Shown here: positions 13,139-21,862 of the stretch, piece by piece
How the letters are laid out: every line of letters starts with the position of its first letter
How positions within the stretch are numbered: the stretch's first letter is position 1
Source: Glycocaulis albus
GTDB taxonomy: Bacteria; Pseudomonadota; Alphaproteobacteria; Caulobacterales; Maricaulaceae
Direction of reading: 5' to 3'
NCBI RefSeq assembly: GCF_014639075.1
Contig: NZ_BMFS01000002.1
Coordinates: forward strand, 124,001 to 188,000
DNA length: 64,000 bases
The notes under the pieces: generated by a model
Told to the model about the DNA's origin: nothing
What the model saw: only the letters and a program-made list of their open reading frames with translations
The model's database searches: none
Program-made: the position numbers and the translations under genes

Positions 13139-14107
13139 CTAGTGCTGCGCCTGACGGCCGGCCCTGATCCGCAATATCTCCGTCTCGGCAGGCCAGAAGC
13201 CGGATGCGCCCGCGCGTACTATCGCCTCCATTCTTTCTTCAGCGGCCCTGTCATTGCCCGCAAGCCGGTCTGCCATCGCCACGGCAAACTGCTCGATTGC
13301 GCCAGGAAATGGCTCCATCTCTTCACGACTGATCTCGCCTTTGAAGAACAATGCGCCGCGCAGGTAGTTGGCGTTCTCTATCAGTGGCAGGTCCGCGTGA
13401 ACGCCGGACAGCGCATCGCGCGCTGCAGCCTCGTCGCCCAGAAGGCTGTGACCGATAAAGAGCCAGTAGGCGATGGCAACACCCATATCGCCGGTCGGAT
13501 CCATCAGCAGCGGTTCGTCGCGTGCCGCCTGCATACCGGCCACCAGTGTCTCGAAATCGCCTGCCGCAAAACTGGTTTGTGCCCGGTAGTAGTGCAGGTT
13601 GGAGCGGAACGTGCCGAGCGGCAGGTTATAGGCGTTGGCTATGCCGTCCGGCTCAAAACTGTCCTGCACACCCTCCATAAGCTCGAGCGCACGCGTGTAG
13701 TCGGAGATGGCCGCCTCGAACTGGCGGCTGCGGGCCAGATGCCGTCCGCGGAAACGCAGCAGCTTGTAGCTGTCCGGGAACAGCTCCAGCCCTTGTGTGA
13801 ACACATCCACAGCATCTTCAAAACGGCCGAGATAACCGAGCCGGCGGCCCAGCCAGATATACGAGTCCTCTCGATGGGGCGCGAGTTCCAGCGCGGCCCT
13901 GGCAATCGCCAGGTCCAGCTCCAGCTCGCGGCGCAATTCATCGCTGAAGCCCGGCTCGCTGAGCTGCGTTCCGATCAGGGTCTGTCCCTCGCGCAAGGTT
14001 TCGCCAGCAGGGGCGAGGGCGGCATCACGGTCCGCAATCTGGGCCTCCAGCGGTCCTGCAGCGAGCAAGAGCACGGCGGCAGCGGCAGCAGATACTCGGA
14101 TTGGCAT
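13139..14107 (-). CDS. Secreted TPR-repeat protein, copy A
   Basis: The 322-residue protein has a Sec signal peptide (cleavage near PLEAQ) and tetratricopeptide helices, e.g. DSYIWLGRRLGYLGRFEDAVDVFTQGLELFPDSYKLLRFRG-type repeats around residues 80-150 and further degenerate repeats to the end. It is probably periplasmic. The next gene upstream on the same strand is a related TPR protein with the same order of repeats. Function is not recognised. Confidence 0.8.
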   Translation of the reverse strand: MPIRVSAAAAAVLLLAAGPLEAQIADRDAALAPAGETLREGQTLIGTQLSEPGFSDELRRELELDLAIARAALELAPHREDSYIWLGRRLGYLGRFEDAVDVFTQGLELFPDSYKLLRFRGRHLARSRQFEAAISDYTRALELMEGVQDSFEPDGIANAYNLPLGTFRSNLHYYRAQTSFAAGDFETLVAGMQAARDEPLLMDPTGDMGVAIAYWLFIGHSLLGDEAAARDALSGVHADLPLIENANYLRGALFFKGEISREEMEPFPGAIEQFAVAMADRLAGNDRAAEERMEAIVRAGASGFWPAETEILRIRAGRQAQH

Positions 14108-14146
14108 GACAGGAACCTTTCAACGGAAGCAGGGAGCAGAGGAAGT

Positions 14147-14178
14147 GCCCTGCACCGCCGGGAAAGGCAGTGCAGGGC
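14147..14178 (-). other. Stem-loop between the two TPR genes
   Basis: Perfect 9-base arms GCCCTGCAC and GTGCAGGGC enclose a 14-base loop. There is no T-run. It could attenuate transcription from the upstream TPR gene or protect mRNA ends. Confidence 0.4.
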
Positions 14179-14192
14179 CCCGGGCAGGGATG

Positions 14193-15191
14193 TTAGGGAG
14201 TCTCACCCGGGTAGAGCGTCGCCCAGTCGGCTTCCGCCTGGATACGCGCAAAGAAAGACCAGCCATCGACATTGATCGCCCGGCGGTACCACTCGCGTGC
14301 TTCCTCGCGATGTCCCTGCAACAGCAGATAGTTGGCGAGTGTGAACGCGGTTGACGACGCCGCTGCCGAGGCGTTTGAAAACGCCATGCCGGTATCTTCA
14401 TCGCTGAAGAAGGTGTCGAAATCGCGCTCGCCCTTGAAGAGCTGGATCCCGTCGAAATAGAAATTGCTTTCGATATTTTCGGCGAGGTCTTCCAGCGAGA
14501 ACGTATAGCTGTCGAGAAGCTCGCGCGCCTCAAAGAAGTCGCCGGCGCGGGCCAGAGAGATATACTCCCAGTACACCGCGGCCGTAATGCTTACGGCATC
14601 ATCCACGCCCAGAGCCACTTCGTGGGAGCGGTTAAACCAGCGCGCAGCCTCGCGATACTGGTTGGATGCGAAATACGCCTGGCCGAGATGGTAGTAGAGA
14701 TAGAACTGGACGACGTCCGGGGTGGAAGGAAAGTAGTCGGGCCCCAGCAGTTCGCGCTCCAGTGGCATGTTCTCGTACAGAGCTGCCGCGCGCAGGCCTT
14801 CCTCGATCGAGGCATCAAAATCGCGCAGCGTGAAATAGCGGTGCGCGCGGTGGCGGCGCAGCTTGGCATTGTCGGGAAAGCGTTCGATGGCGGCGTCATA
14901 CACCTCGATCGCCTCACGGAAATAGCCCTGATAGGACAGCATGCGACCGTACCAGGTGGCCGTGTCCGGGTTCATGTCGGCAACATAAGCCGCGTGAGCT
15001 TCAATCGTGGCGCGCTCGAACGCGCTCGGATCGGCAAGATTCATCGTCTCGGCAGAGCGGGTATAGAGGCGCTCACCCAGAAGCGATTCAGTCTGGTAGC
15101 TGGTTCCTTGCGGAATCTCTTGCGCGCTGGCTGCAGTGCCGGCAAGGGCCAGGGCGGCCGCGCCGGTGATAAGCAGGGTCTTGAAAGTCAT
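14193..15191 (-). CDS. Secreted TPR-repeat protein, copy B
   Basis: The 332-residue protein has a signal peptide (ALALAGTAASAQ) and TPR helices such as ATWYGRMLSYQGYFREAIEVYDAAIERFPDN-type sequence at about 75-110, HLGQAYFASNQYREAARWF and a final LLLQGHREEAREWYRRAI. The start at 15191 is preferred, with AAAGGG just upstream; a frame from 15224 adds 11 residues before the signal peptide. It shares order and spacing of repeats with copy A, suggesting an old duplication. Role unknown. Confidence 0.8.
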   Translation of the reverse strand: MTFKTLLITGAAALALAGTAASAQEIPQGTSYQTESLLGERLYTRSAETMNLADPSAFERATIEAHAAYVADMNPDTATWYGRMLSYQGYFREAIEVYDAAIERFPDNAKLRRHRAHRYFTLRDFDASIEEGLRAAALYENMPLERELLGPDYFPSTPDVVQFYLYYHLGQAYFASNQYREAARWFNRSHEVALGVDDAVSITAAVYWEYISLARAGDFFEARELLDSYTFSLEDLAENIESNFYFDGIQLFKGERDFDTFFSDEDTGMAFSNASAAASSTAFTLANYLLLQGHREEAREWYRRAINVDGWSFFARIQAEADWATLYPGETP

Positions 15192-15230
15192 GGTCTGCCC
15201 TTTCTTCGGGTTGGTAAGTCGCACTTCAGC

Positions 15231-16793
15231 TCAGGCTGCGTCGAAACGCACGCCCTGGGCCAGGGGAAGGTCAGTTGAGTAGTTGATGGTGTTGGTGGCG
15301 CGCCGCATATACGCCTTCCAGGTGTCCGAGCCCGACGCGCGCCCTCCACCGGTTTCCTTCTCGCCGCCGAACGCGCCGCCAATCTCGGCCCCACTGGTGC
15401 CGATATTGACATTGGCGATGCCGCAATCGCTGCCGAGGCTGGAGGTGAACAGCTCCGCCTCCCGCATATTGTCGGTGAAAATTGCCGATGACAGGCCTTG
15501 CAGCACCGCGTTGTTCATCGCAATGGCTTCCTCGATCGTGCGATAGCGCATGACGTAGAGGATCGGCCCGAAGGTCTCCGTGTGCACAATGGGTGTCTGC
15601 GAGGGCATTTCCACCAGGGCGGGGGCCACATAGGCCGCATCAGGATAGTCCTCTGCCAGCACGCGCTGGCCGCCATGTACCGTGCCGCCTTCGGCGCGCG
15701 CTTGATCCAGTGCAGCGTTGAACATCTCCATGGCCGGCAGGTCGATCAGCGGACCGGCATGCACGCCTGGTTCCAGCGGATTGCCGACACGCAGCTGGCT
15801 GAAGGCGCGCTTCAGCTGGCCGACCAGCTCGTCATGCACGCTTTCATGGACGATCAGACGGCGCAGCGATGTGCACCGCTGGCCGGACGTGCCTGCCGCA
15901 GAGAAGGTGACACCGCGCAGGACCAGCTCGCGATTGGCAGAAGGTGTGACGATGGCAGCGTTATTGCCGCCCAGTTCCAGTATCGAGCGGCCAAGACGCG
16001 CCGCGACCGTGCTGGCGACAGAACGGCCCATCCTGGTGCTGCCTGTCGCGCTGATGAGCGAAACACGCGGATCGGCGGCCAGCTGTGCCCCGACATCGCC
16101 GCCACCGGTCAGAATCTGGTGCAGATGGGCCGGCGCCTCGGCGAAATCCTCACAGGCGCGCGCCAGTAACCCCGCGCACGCCGATGCCGACAGAAGCGAT
16201 TTTTCTGACGGTTTCCAGATCGCTGCGTTTCCGCATGTCAGGGCAATCATCGTACCCCAGGACCACACAGCGACGGGGAAGTTAAACGCGCTGATCTGCG
16301 CGAACACACCCAGCGGATGCCAGGTTTCGGCCATGCGGTGGTTGGGGCGCTCAGTGGCGATGCTCAGACCGTGCAACTGGCGCGACAGGCCCACGGCAAA
16401 GTCGCAGATATCGATAACTTCCTGCACCTCCCCGCGTGCTTCATCCAGCGTCTTGCCGCAATCCAGCGTGACCAGACAGGAGAGCTCTTCCTTGTGGTCC
16501 CGGCACAGATTTCCGAACCGGCGGATCAGCTCGCCCCGGCGCGGTGACGGAACAGCGCGCCATTGCGTGAAGGCTGCCACGGCCCGCTCGATCGCTGCAT
16601 CCGTCGATGCTGCCGTTTCCGGGTTCATCGCGCCGATGACAGAGCCATCAACCGGTGTATGAACCGGCAGCCCGCCGGAGCGCGAAAAAGAAACGTCCAG
16701 ACCCATTGCCGTGAAGGCCTGCTGCGCCAATGCGGCAGGATCGCGCGTAATCACCGCATTATCTGCGGCAAAGTGACTTTGTGTATCAGGCAT
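15231..16793 (-). CDS. ALDH7-type aldehyde dehydrogenase (likely piperideine-6-carboxylate/aminoadipate semialdehyde dehydrogenase)
   Basis: The 520-residue NAD-dependent aldehyde dehydrogenase has the catalytic Cys in GQRCTSLRR and Glu in LELGGNNA. The ALDH7 (antiquitin) signatures are SAFNFPVAVWSW, and at the C terminus GGEKETGGGRASGSDTWKAYMRR followed by TNTINYSTDLPLAQGVRF. In this subfamily the substrate is 2-aminoadipate 6-semialdehyde from lysine breakdown. That substrate is inferred; no lysine aminotransferase is adjacent. The gene is divergent from the XRE-cupin regulator, and the operator at 16893-16914 lies in the shared intergenic region. Confidence 0.88.
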   Translation of the reverse strand: MPDTQSHFAADNAVITRDPAALAQQAFTAMGLDVSFSRSGGLPVHTPVDGSVIGAMNPETAASTDAAIERAVAAFTQWRAVPSPRRGELIRRFGNLCRDHKEELSCLVTLDCGKTLDEARGEVQEVIDICDFAVGLSRQLHGLSIATERPNHRMAETWHPLGVFAQISAFNFPVAVWSWGTMIALTCGNAAIWKPSEKSLLSASACAGLLARACEDFAEAPAHLHQILTGGGDVGAQLAADPRVSLISATGSTRMGRSVASTVAARLGRSILELGGNNAAIVTPSANRELVLRGVTFSAAGTSGQRCTSLRRLIVHESVHDELVGQLKRAFSQLRVGNPLEPGVHAGPLIDLPAMEMFNAALDQARAEGGTVHGGQRVLAEDYPDAAYVAPALVEMPSQTPIVHTETFGPILYVMRYRTIEEAIAMNNAVLQGLSSAIFTDNMREAELFTSSLGSDCGIANVNIGTSGAEIGGAFGGEKETGGGRASGSDTWKAYMRRATNTINYSTDLPLAQGVRFDAA

Positions 16794-16892
16794 ATAGCCC
16801 GCCCCAATTCTGGTTAGTGTGGTTCAGTGCGCCTGCCACTCGCTGCCCCGGGCGATAGCCCGCCAGCCGATGGCAAACGGCATCGTTGATCG

Positions 16893-16914
16893 AACTTTTC
16901 CTATCGGAAAGTTT
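16893..16914. promoter_or_regulatory. Operator-like inverted repeat, site 1 (ALDH / XRE-cupin intergenic)
   Basis: AACTTTTCC-TATC-GGAAAGTTT is an inverted repeat. Read on the minus strand its core is CTTTCCGATAGGAAAAG, matching sites 2 and 3. It lies about 100 bases from the ALDH start and about 120 from the regulator start, consistent with autoregulation. Confidence 0.65.
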
Positions 16915-17031
16915 TCTGCGCGTCAAATGCGTAACAGAATGGACTTGGCGCATCGGCCTTGCGGTATACATTGGACGCGTTACACATCGGTAATGCGGCT
17001 GGCCAGGGCGCGAGCACGTGACGGGGCAGAC

Positions 17032-17658
17032 ATGAGCAACACGCAAGACTACCAGACCATCATCGAATCGAACCGCGTTCAGACGCCCTCTCGCCGCAGG
17101 GCCGGCGCAATGGCGCTTGGCAAGCATGTGCGCCAGCTGCGCAAGAGCAAGAACTGGACGCTGGAAGAGGCTGCGCAACGCACCGGCCTTGCAGCCTCAA
17201 CGCTGTCCAAGATCGAAAACGACCACATGTCGCCAACCTTCGACGTGGTGCAGAAGCTGGCCGACGGGTTCGAGATCGACATTACCCGACTGTTCAATGC
17301 CGAGACCGGCATGGAGGCCTCCGGCCGCCGTTCTGTCACACGCGCAGGCGACGGGAAGCTCATGGAGACTGCGGTCTACGCCCACCGCCTGCTGGCGTCC
17401 GATCTGATGAACAAGCGGATTTTGCCCTTCCGCTCGGTCATCAAGGCCCGCTCAGTCGACGAGTTCCTTGATTGGCGCGGCCACCAGGGCGAAGAGTTTC
17501 TCTACGTTCTGGAGGGCGAGGTGCTGTTTCACACCGAACACTACGCGCCTGAGCATCTTCGCGCCGGCGACAGCATCTATATCGACAGCAATATGCGCCA
17601 CGCTTGCGTCTCGGTCAGTGAAGAAGACGCTGTCGTATTGTGGGTCAACACCGCTTGA
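17032..17658 (+). CDS. XRE-family regulator with C-terminal cupin domain
   Basis: The 208-residue protein has an N-terminal helix-turn-helix (about 25-85: LGKHVRQLRKSKNWTLEEAAQRTGLAASTLSKIEN) and a C-terminal cupin (about 130-205: HQGEEFLYVLEGEVLFHTEHY, LRAGDSIYIDSNMRHACVS). This is the SutR/PuuR-like architecture, where the cupin senses a small metabolite. The start at ATG 17032 is chosen because the helix-turn-helix begins shortly after; a longer frame from 16819 would run across the operator. Three matching operator-like repeats occur next to this gene, the dipeptidase gene and the TonB receptor gene. Confidence 0.88.
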   Translation: MSNTQDYQTIIESNRVQTPSRRRAGAMALGKHVRQLRKSKNWTLEEAAQRTGLAASTLSKIENDHMSPTFDVVQKLADGFEIDITRLFNAETGMEASGRRSVTRAGDGKLMETAVYAHRLLASDLMNKRILPFRSVIKARSVDEFLDWRGHQGEEFLYVLEGEVLFHTEHYAPEHLRAGDSIYIDSNMRHACVSVSEEDAVVLWVNTA

Positions 17659-17777
17659 CCCGCAGCCGGCCAGGCCAGCCTTGAGATAATCCCGGTACCA
17701 GTCTCCGCGCTCGCATGTCCTGCAGCCTGGCCCGAATCGCGGGCAGGGGGCCTTGTCAGCCGGGCCGCTCTTCCTTC

Positions 17778-17802
17778 ATATTATTTCCGATAAGAAATTA
17801 TA
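17778..17802. promoter_or_regulatory. Operator-like inverted repeat, site 2 (upstream of M19 dipeptidase)
   Basis: ATATTATTTCCG-ATA-AGAAATTATAT is near-palindromic with core ATTTCCGATAAGAAATT. It ends just before the ribosome binding site (AGGA at about 17804-17807) of the gene starting at 17815, a position suited to repression. Confidence 0.65.
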
Positions 17803-17814
17803 TGAGGAAATGTC

Positions 17815-18903
17815 ATGCAGTTTTCACGACGCGGATTCCTTGCTTCGGCGGTGCCCGCCGGCCTCACCGGCATGGTGGCCGGATCAGCCGCTTGGAGCAC
17901 TACCGGCCTGCCTGAGTCTGGCAGCGCGCCGTTTGCCTTCGACGCCATGGGCGAATTGCGCCACGAATACGGTGATGATCTGCTGACCGCCATGCGCGCG
18001 AGCGGACTTACAGCCATCACGGTCACGCTGGGCGATCCGCGCAAGTACGAAGAAGATGCTTATCTCGATGCGCTAGAGGCCGTCGAGGCATACGATGCCC
18101 ACATAGCAGAAAACCCGCACTGGTTCATCAAGGCGACCAGCGCACAGGACGCCGAACGCGCATCGCGTGATGGCCGGATCGCCGTCTTCTACCTGTTCCA
18201 GAACACCACGCAGTTCGGCCGCGATCTCGACCGCGTGAACGCCTTCTACGACAGCGGCGTCCGCTCGGCACAGATGACCTATAACGACCAGAACTGGGCC
18301 GGTTCGGGCTGCTGGGAGCCGAGCGATGGCGGCCTCAGCCTGTTTGGTCATGACCTGGTCGAGCGCATGAACGATGTCGGCATGCTTATCGATGTGTCCC
18401 ATGCCGGCATGCGCACGATGGCCGACACGGTGGAAGCCTCATCGCTCCCCATTATCAATTCCCACGCGTCGTGCCGTGCAATTCACCCGCATATCCGCAG
18501 CACGACCGACGAGAATCTGCGCGCCGTGGCGGAGCAGGGCGGGGTGACTGGCATCTGTCAGATCCGGCCCTTCCTCACTGACCGGCGGGAGGGAGCTATC
18601 GAGGCATATTTTGCCCACATCGATCATGCAGTGAATGTGTGCGGCATTGAACATGTGGCCATTGGCAGCGACCGGGATCACCGGGTGATCGAGATGAGCG
18701 AGGAATACCTCGAATCGCTGCGCCGTGAGATGGGTGCAGCCTTCAATGAGGCTGACTGGCCGCTATTCATCGACCAGCTCAACGGACCTGCCCGGATGGC
18801 AGTCATCCGGGACGGCCTGCTTGCCCGTGGATACACGCAGAGCGACACCGACCGCATCATGGGCGGCAATCTCATGCGTCTTTATCGCGATGTCATCGGT
18901 TGA
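17815..18903 (+). CDS. Tat-exported M19 (membrane dipeptidase) family protein with altered metal site
   Basis: The 362-residue protein has a twin-arginine signal (FSRRGFLAS) and an M19 renal-dipeptidase barrel. Metal-ligand histidines are seen in MLIDVSHAGMRT and IINSHASCRAIHPH, and GSDRDHR is present. The N-terminal HxD motif is replaced by FDAMGELR, and the usual bridging-Glu region reads FYLFQNTT. Three of the five expected metal ligands are therefore missing, so classical dipeptidase activity is doubtful. The layout resembles a distinct subfamily rather than a damaged gene. It lies between the XRE-cupin regulator and a TonB receptor and shares their operator motif. Confidence 0.85.
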   Translation: MQFSRRGFLASAVPAGLTGMVAGSAAWSTTGLPESGSAPFAFDAMGELRHEYGDDLLTAMRASGLTAITVTLGDPRKYEEDAYLDALEAVEAYDAHIAENPHWFIKATSAQDAERASRDGRIAVFYLFQNTTQFGRDLDRVNAFYDSGVRSAQMTYNDQNWAGSGCWEPSDGGLSLFGHDLVERMNDVGMLIDVSHAGMRTMADTVEASSLPIINSHASCRAIHPHIRSTTDENLRAVAEQGGVTGICQIRPFLTDRREGAIEAYFAHIDHAVNVCGIEHVAIGSDRDHRVIEMSEEYLESLRREMGAAFNEADWPLFIDQLNGPARMAVIRDGLLARGYTQSDTDRIMGGNLMRLYRDVIG

Positions 18904-18928
18904 TTGACGATTTGATGACACCGGCCTT

Positions 18929-18970
18929 GATCATCTAAAAAATTTACGATAGGAAATTTTTTAGATGATC
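18929..18970. promoter_or_regulatory. Operator-like perfect inverted repeat, site 3 (upstream of TonB receptor)
   Basis: Arms at 18929-18945 and 18954-18970 are perfect 17-base inverted repeats around the 8-base centre ACGATAGG. The inner part TTTACGATAGGAAA matches the cores of sites 1 and 2. It lies about 50 bases upstream of the receptor start and 26 bases after the dipeptidase stop, and could also form a transcript hairpin. Confidence 0.7.
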
Positions 18971-19020
18971 GGCTGACAACTCATCCGACATCACTGTCGA
19001 TGAATGAATCGGGGAATATC

Positions 19021-21474
19021 ATGAAAAAAACATTGCTCGCCCAGGCGGGGATGGTGGCGCTGGCCACCGCGAGCTTTACGGGGCTGGCTCCGGCCGCCAT
19101 GGCTCAGGCGCCTGAAGGCGCATCCGCTCGCCCGGAAGTCGAAATAATCACGGTAACGACCGGTACACGCCGCCAGGGCCGTACCGATACGCAAAGCCTT
19201 GTGCCGATTGACGTCATCTCGCCCGACGAGCTGGTGTCGACGGGCTATGTCGACGTCAACGATGCGCTGCGCACCTCCGTGCCCGCCTTCAACGTCCAGC
19301 GCCTGCCGCTGAACGATGGTTCTTCGTTCGTGCGGCCCGCAACGCTGCGTGCCTCGCCGGCAGACCATGTGCTGCTGCTGCTCAACGGTCACCGCCGGCA
19401 CCGCTCATCGGTGGTGCAGATCGGCACCGGCCATGCCACCACGTCCGGCTCGCAAGGCCAGGACTTCAACATGATCCCGCCGATCGCGCTGGGCTCCATC
19501 GAGGTGCTGCGCGACGGCGCCTCGGCCCAGTATGGCTCGGACGCCATTGCGGGCGTTATCAACCTGACCCTGCGCGATGCCGATAATGGCGCCAGCTTCA
19601 TTGGTCATGCCGGTCAGTACTTTGATGGTGGTGACGTGCTGGACGCGCAGGGCAATATCGGCCTGCCGCTGTCTGAAAACGGCTTCATCAACCTCTCTTT
19701 CCAGCTGACCGAGGAAAGCGGCACTTACCGCCATGGCCCGCACGTCGGCGCGGAGGCGCTGCGCCAGCAGGGCGTCCAGGACGTGCCCGAGCATCCCGTG
19801 AACCTGGGTGACCCGGCCTATAGCGCGATCAAGACGTCATGGAATGCCGGCCTTGATCTGGGCAATGGCATGCAGGGCTATCTGTTCGGTAACGCCGCCA
19901 TCACCGACAGCGAAGTCGGCTTCTTCTACCGTCAGTCTATTGCGGCCGGCGGCCTGGGTCAGCACGCCTCCTATGCCCAATCTGCATTCGAGGGTACGCC
20001 GGCTCACCCGCAGCAATTTGACCTCGCTGCCATCTATCCGGGCGGCTATGTGCCGATCTTCGGCGGTGAACAGACGGACTTCTCTACCGTTCTGGGCGTT
20101 CGCCGTGAGGAATCGGAAAATTTCGGCTGGGATCTCTCGGCACGCTGGGGCCGCAACGAGATCGAGTACCGGATATCCAACACCATCAACGCGTCCATGG
20201 GCGTGGACTCGCCCACCAGCTTCCGCCCCGGCAGCCTGGCGCAGCGTGAATATCAGCTCAACGCGGACTTCTACAAATCGTTTAACGTTGACGGGCTCGC
20301 CAGCGAACTCTTCTTCTACGGCGGTCTGAGCTACCGCAATGAAGCCTACACGATCGGCGTGGGCGATCCGGCCTCCTATCGCGCCGGTCCGCTGCAGGAC
20401 CTGCCGGTGGGCGCCAACGGCTTCCAGGGCTTCAGCCCGGATGCAGCCGGCGAGTTCGAGACCGACTCCATCGCCGCCTATCTGGAGGTGGAAACCGATA
20501 TCACGGACCGCTGGACCTTCGCCGCCGCCCTGCGCTTTGAAGACTACGAGGCATTCGGGGACAATCTCAGCTACAAGCTGGCGACCCGCTATGACCTGAC
20601 CGACAATTTCGCGGTTCGCGGTGCGGTCAGCACAGGCTTCCGCGCTCCGGCGGCCGGCCAGCTCTTCGGACAGAGCCAGACCTCCCAGCTCGACCAGGGC
20701 AATTTCGTGCTCGACGCGGTGCTGGTGCCCGGTTCTCCTGAAGCGGCGATCTTTGGTTCCACCCCGCTGGTGCCGGAAACCTCGACCAGCTTCTCCGGCG
20801 GTTTCGTGGTAACGGCCGGGGCTCTGTCTGCCACGCTCGATTTCTACCAGATCGACGTCGATGACCGCCTTCTGCTGAACGATGCCATCGCCACCACACC
20901 GGCCCAGCGCGCGCAGCTGGCTGCTCTTGGCTATCCCAATGGGGCAGGGGTGCAGACGGTACGTTACTTCCAGAACCGTCTGGACACGCGGGTGCGCGGC
21001 TTCGACCTCGTCGCCTCCTACCTGTTTGACTGGAACAATGGCCAGACCACCAATCTGAGCCTGGCGACCAACTATAACGAGCAGATCCTGCGTTCAGACC
21101 CGACCGGCATTTTCAGCCCGGCCAAGGTGCAGGAATTCGAACGTGGCACGCCGCGCTGGCGCTCCAACGTCACGCTCACCCACACCGTGGCTGACTTCGA
21201 GCTGATGGGGCGTGCGGTGTACTACGGCTCGTGGCGCCGCCTGAATGGCGCGACGAACTTCCTGCCGCGCGATGCCGAAGTGCTCTATGACGCCGAAGTA
21301 CGCTATCGCGGCTTTGAAAACGTCACGGTCACGCTCGGCGGCCGCAATCTGGGCAACACCTACCCGCCGGGCCGCGGTCCGGGCCTGGACGCCTTCGGCA
21401 TGATCTACGACAACCACTCCGTGTTCGGAACCAGCGGCGGCTACTACTATCTCGGCCTCAGCTACGATTTCTAG
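19021..21474 (+). CDS. TonB-dependent outer-membrane receptor
   Basis: The 817-residue protein has a signal peptide (KKTLLAQAG to AAMAQ). The TonB-box/plug region follows (EIITVTTGTRRQGRTDTQSLVPIDVI, LLLLNGHRRHRSS, SIEVLRDGASAQYGSDAIAGVINL), then a 22-strand-type barrel ending in the aromatic terminal signature GLSYDF. It imports an unknown substrate across the outer membrane. The start at 19021 has GGGGAA upstream and gives a canonical KK signal peptide; ATG 19000 is less likely. The adjacent dipeptidase homologue and shared operator suggest a peptide-like ligand, but that is inference. Confidence 0.93.
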   Translation: MKKTLLAQAGMVALATASFTGLAPAAMAQAPEGASARPEVEIITVTTGTRRQGRTDTQSLVPIDVISPDELVSTGYVDVNDALRTSVPAFNVQRLPLNDGSSFVRPATLRASPADHVLLLLNGHRRHRSSVVQIGTGHATTSGSQGQDFNMIPPIALGSIEVLRDGASAQYGSDAIAGVINLTLRDADNGASFIGHAGQYFDGGDVLDAQGNIGLPLSENGFINLSFQLTEESGTYRHGPHVGAEALRQQGVQDVPEHPVNLGDPAYSAIKTSWNAGLDLGNGMQGYLFGNAAITDSEVGFFYRQSIAAGGLGQHASYAQSAFEGTPAHPQQFDLAAIYPGGYVPIFGGEQTDFSTVLGVRREESENFGWDLSARWGRNEIEYRISNTINASMGVDSPTSFRPGSLAQREYQLNADFYKSFNVDGLASELFFYGGLSYRNEAYTIGVGDPASYRAGPLQDLPVGANGFQGFSPDAAGEFETDSIAAYLEVETDITDRWTFAAALRFEDYEAFGDNLSYKLATRYDLTDNFAVRGAVSTGFRAPAAGQLFGQSQTSQLDQGNFVLDAVLVPGSPEAAIFGSTPLVPETSTSFSGGFVVTAGALSATLDFYQIDVDDRLLLNDAIATTPAQRAQLAALGYPNGAGVQTVRYFQNRLDTRVRGFDLVASYLFDWNNGQTTNLSLATNYNEQILRSDPTGIFSPAKVQEFERGTPRWRSNVTLTHTVADFELMGRAVYYGSWRRLNGATNFLPRDAEVLYDAEVRYRGFENVTVTLGGRNLGNTYPPGRGPGLDAFGMIYDNHSVFGTSGGYYYLGLSYDF

Positions 21475-21570
21475 AATGCGTGCGTGAACAGGGGTTGGGC
21501 GGGCTGCAAGGCCCGTCCTGCCTGCCTGTTCGCGAGCCGGCCTGTTCCCCTTCAGGCCAAGGCAGAACGG

Positions 21571-21605
21571 AAAAAGCCTGCACGGCAACGTGCAGGCTTT
21601 TTTTG
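21571..21605. terminator. Bidirectional terminator between TonB receptor and tRNA-Ser
   Basis: Arms 21575-21584 and 21589-21598 pair perfectly over 10 bases with a GCAA loop, flanked by A5 on the left and a T-run on the right. It can serve the plus-strand receptor and the minus-strand tRNA. Confidence 0.9.
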
Positions 21606-21625
21606 TTCCAGCGGTAGAAGTTAGC

Positions 21626-21715
21626 TGGCGGAGGGGGTGGGATTCGAACCCACGGTACGGTTTCCCGCACGCCGGTTTTCAAGACCGGTGCCTTAAACCA
21701 CTCGGCCACCCCTCC
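21626..21715 (-). tRNA. tRNA-Ser (anticodon UGA), CCA encoded
   Basis: On the minus strand the acceptor arm GGAGGGG pairs with CCCCTCC. The anticodon stem CCGGT/ACCGG encloses loop CTTGAAA with anticodon TGA. A long variable arm typical of serine tRNA follows, then the T-loop GGTTCGAATCC, discriminator G and a templated CCA. Length is 90 bases including CCA. Confidence 0.96.
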
Positions 21716-21862
21716 GACGCGGACCGTTTAGCCGCTTGGACAGCCTCCCGGCAAGCCTTACAGCCAGCATGCCACCGTCGATACAGTGACAGTCAGGATC
21801 AGCAACCGTTTATTCAGCAATGCCCGCCTAGGTTGGTAAGAATTGGACCGGAGTGTGGGACT
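21716..21862. other. Short intergenic region upstream of the receiver gene
   Basis: It presumably contains the divergent promoters of tRNA-Ser and the receiver-domain gene. No other feature is evident. Confidence 0.4.

Noticed and set aside
13136-14275. 379-codon open frame on the plus strand opposite the TPR gene
   Set aside because: Antisense shadow of a signal-peptide TPR protein; composition is rich in Arg, Gln, His and Cys with no family signature.
21590-21862. Long N-terminal extension of the receiver protein
   Set aside because: The extension would run through the tRNA-Ser gene and the terminator, so a start near 21863 or 21902 is required.
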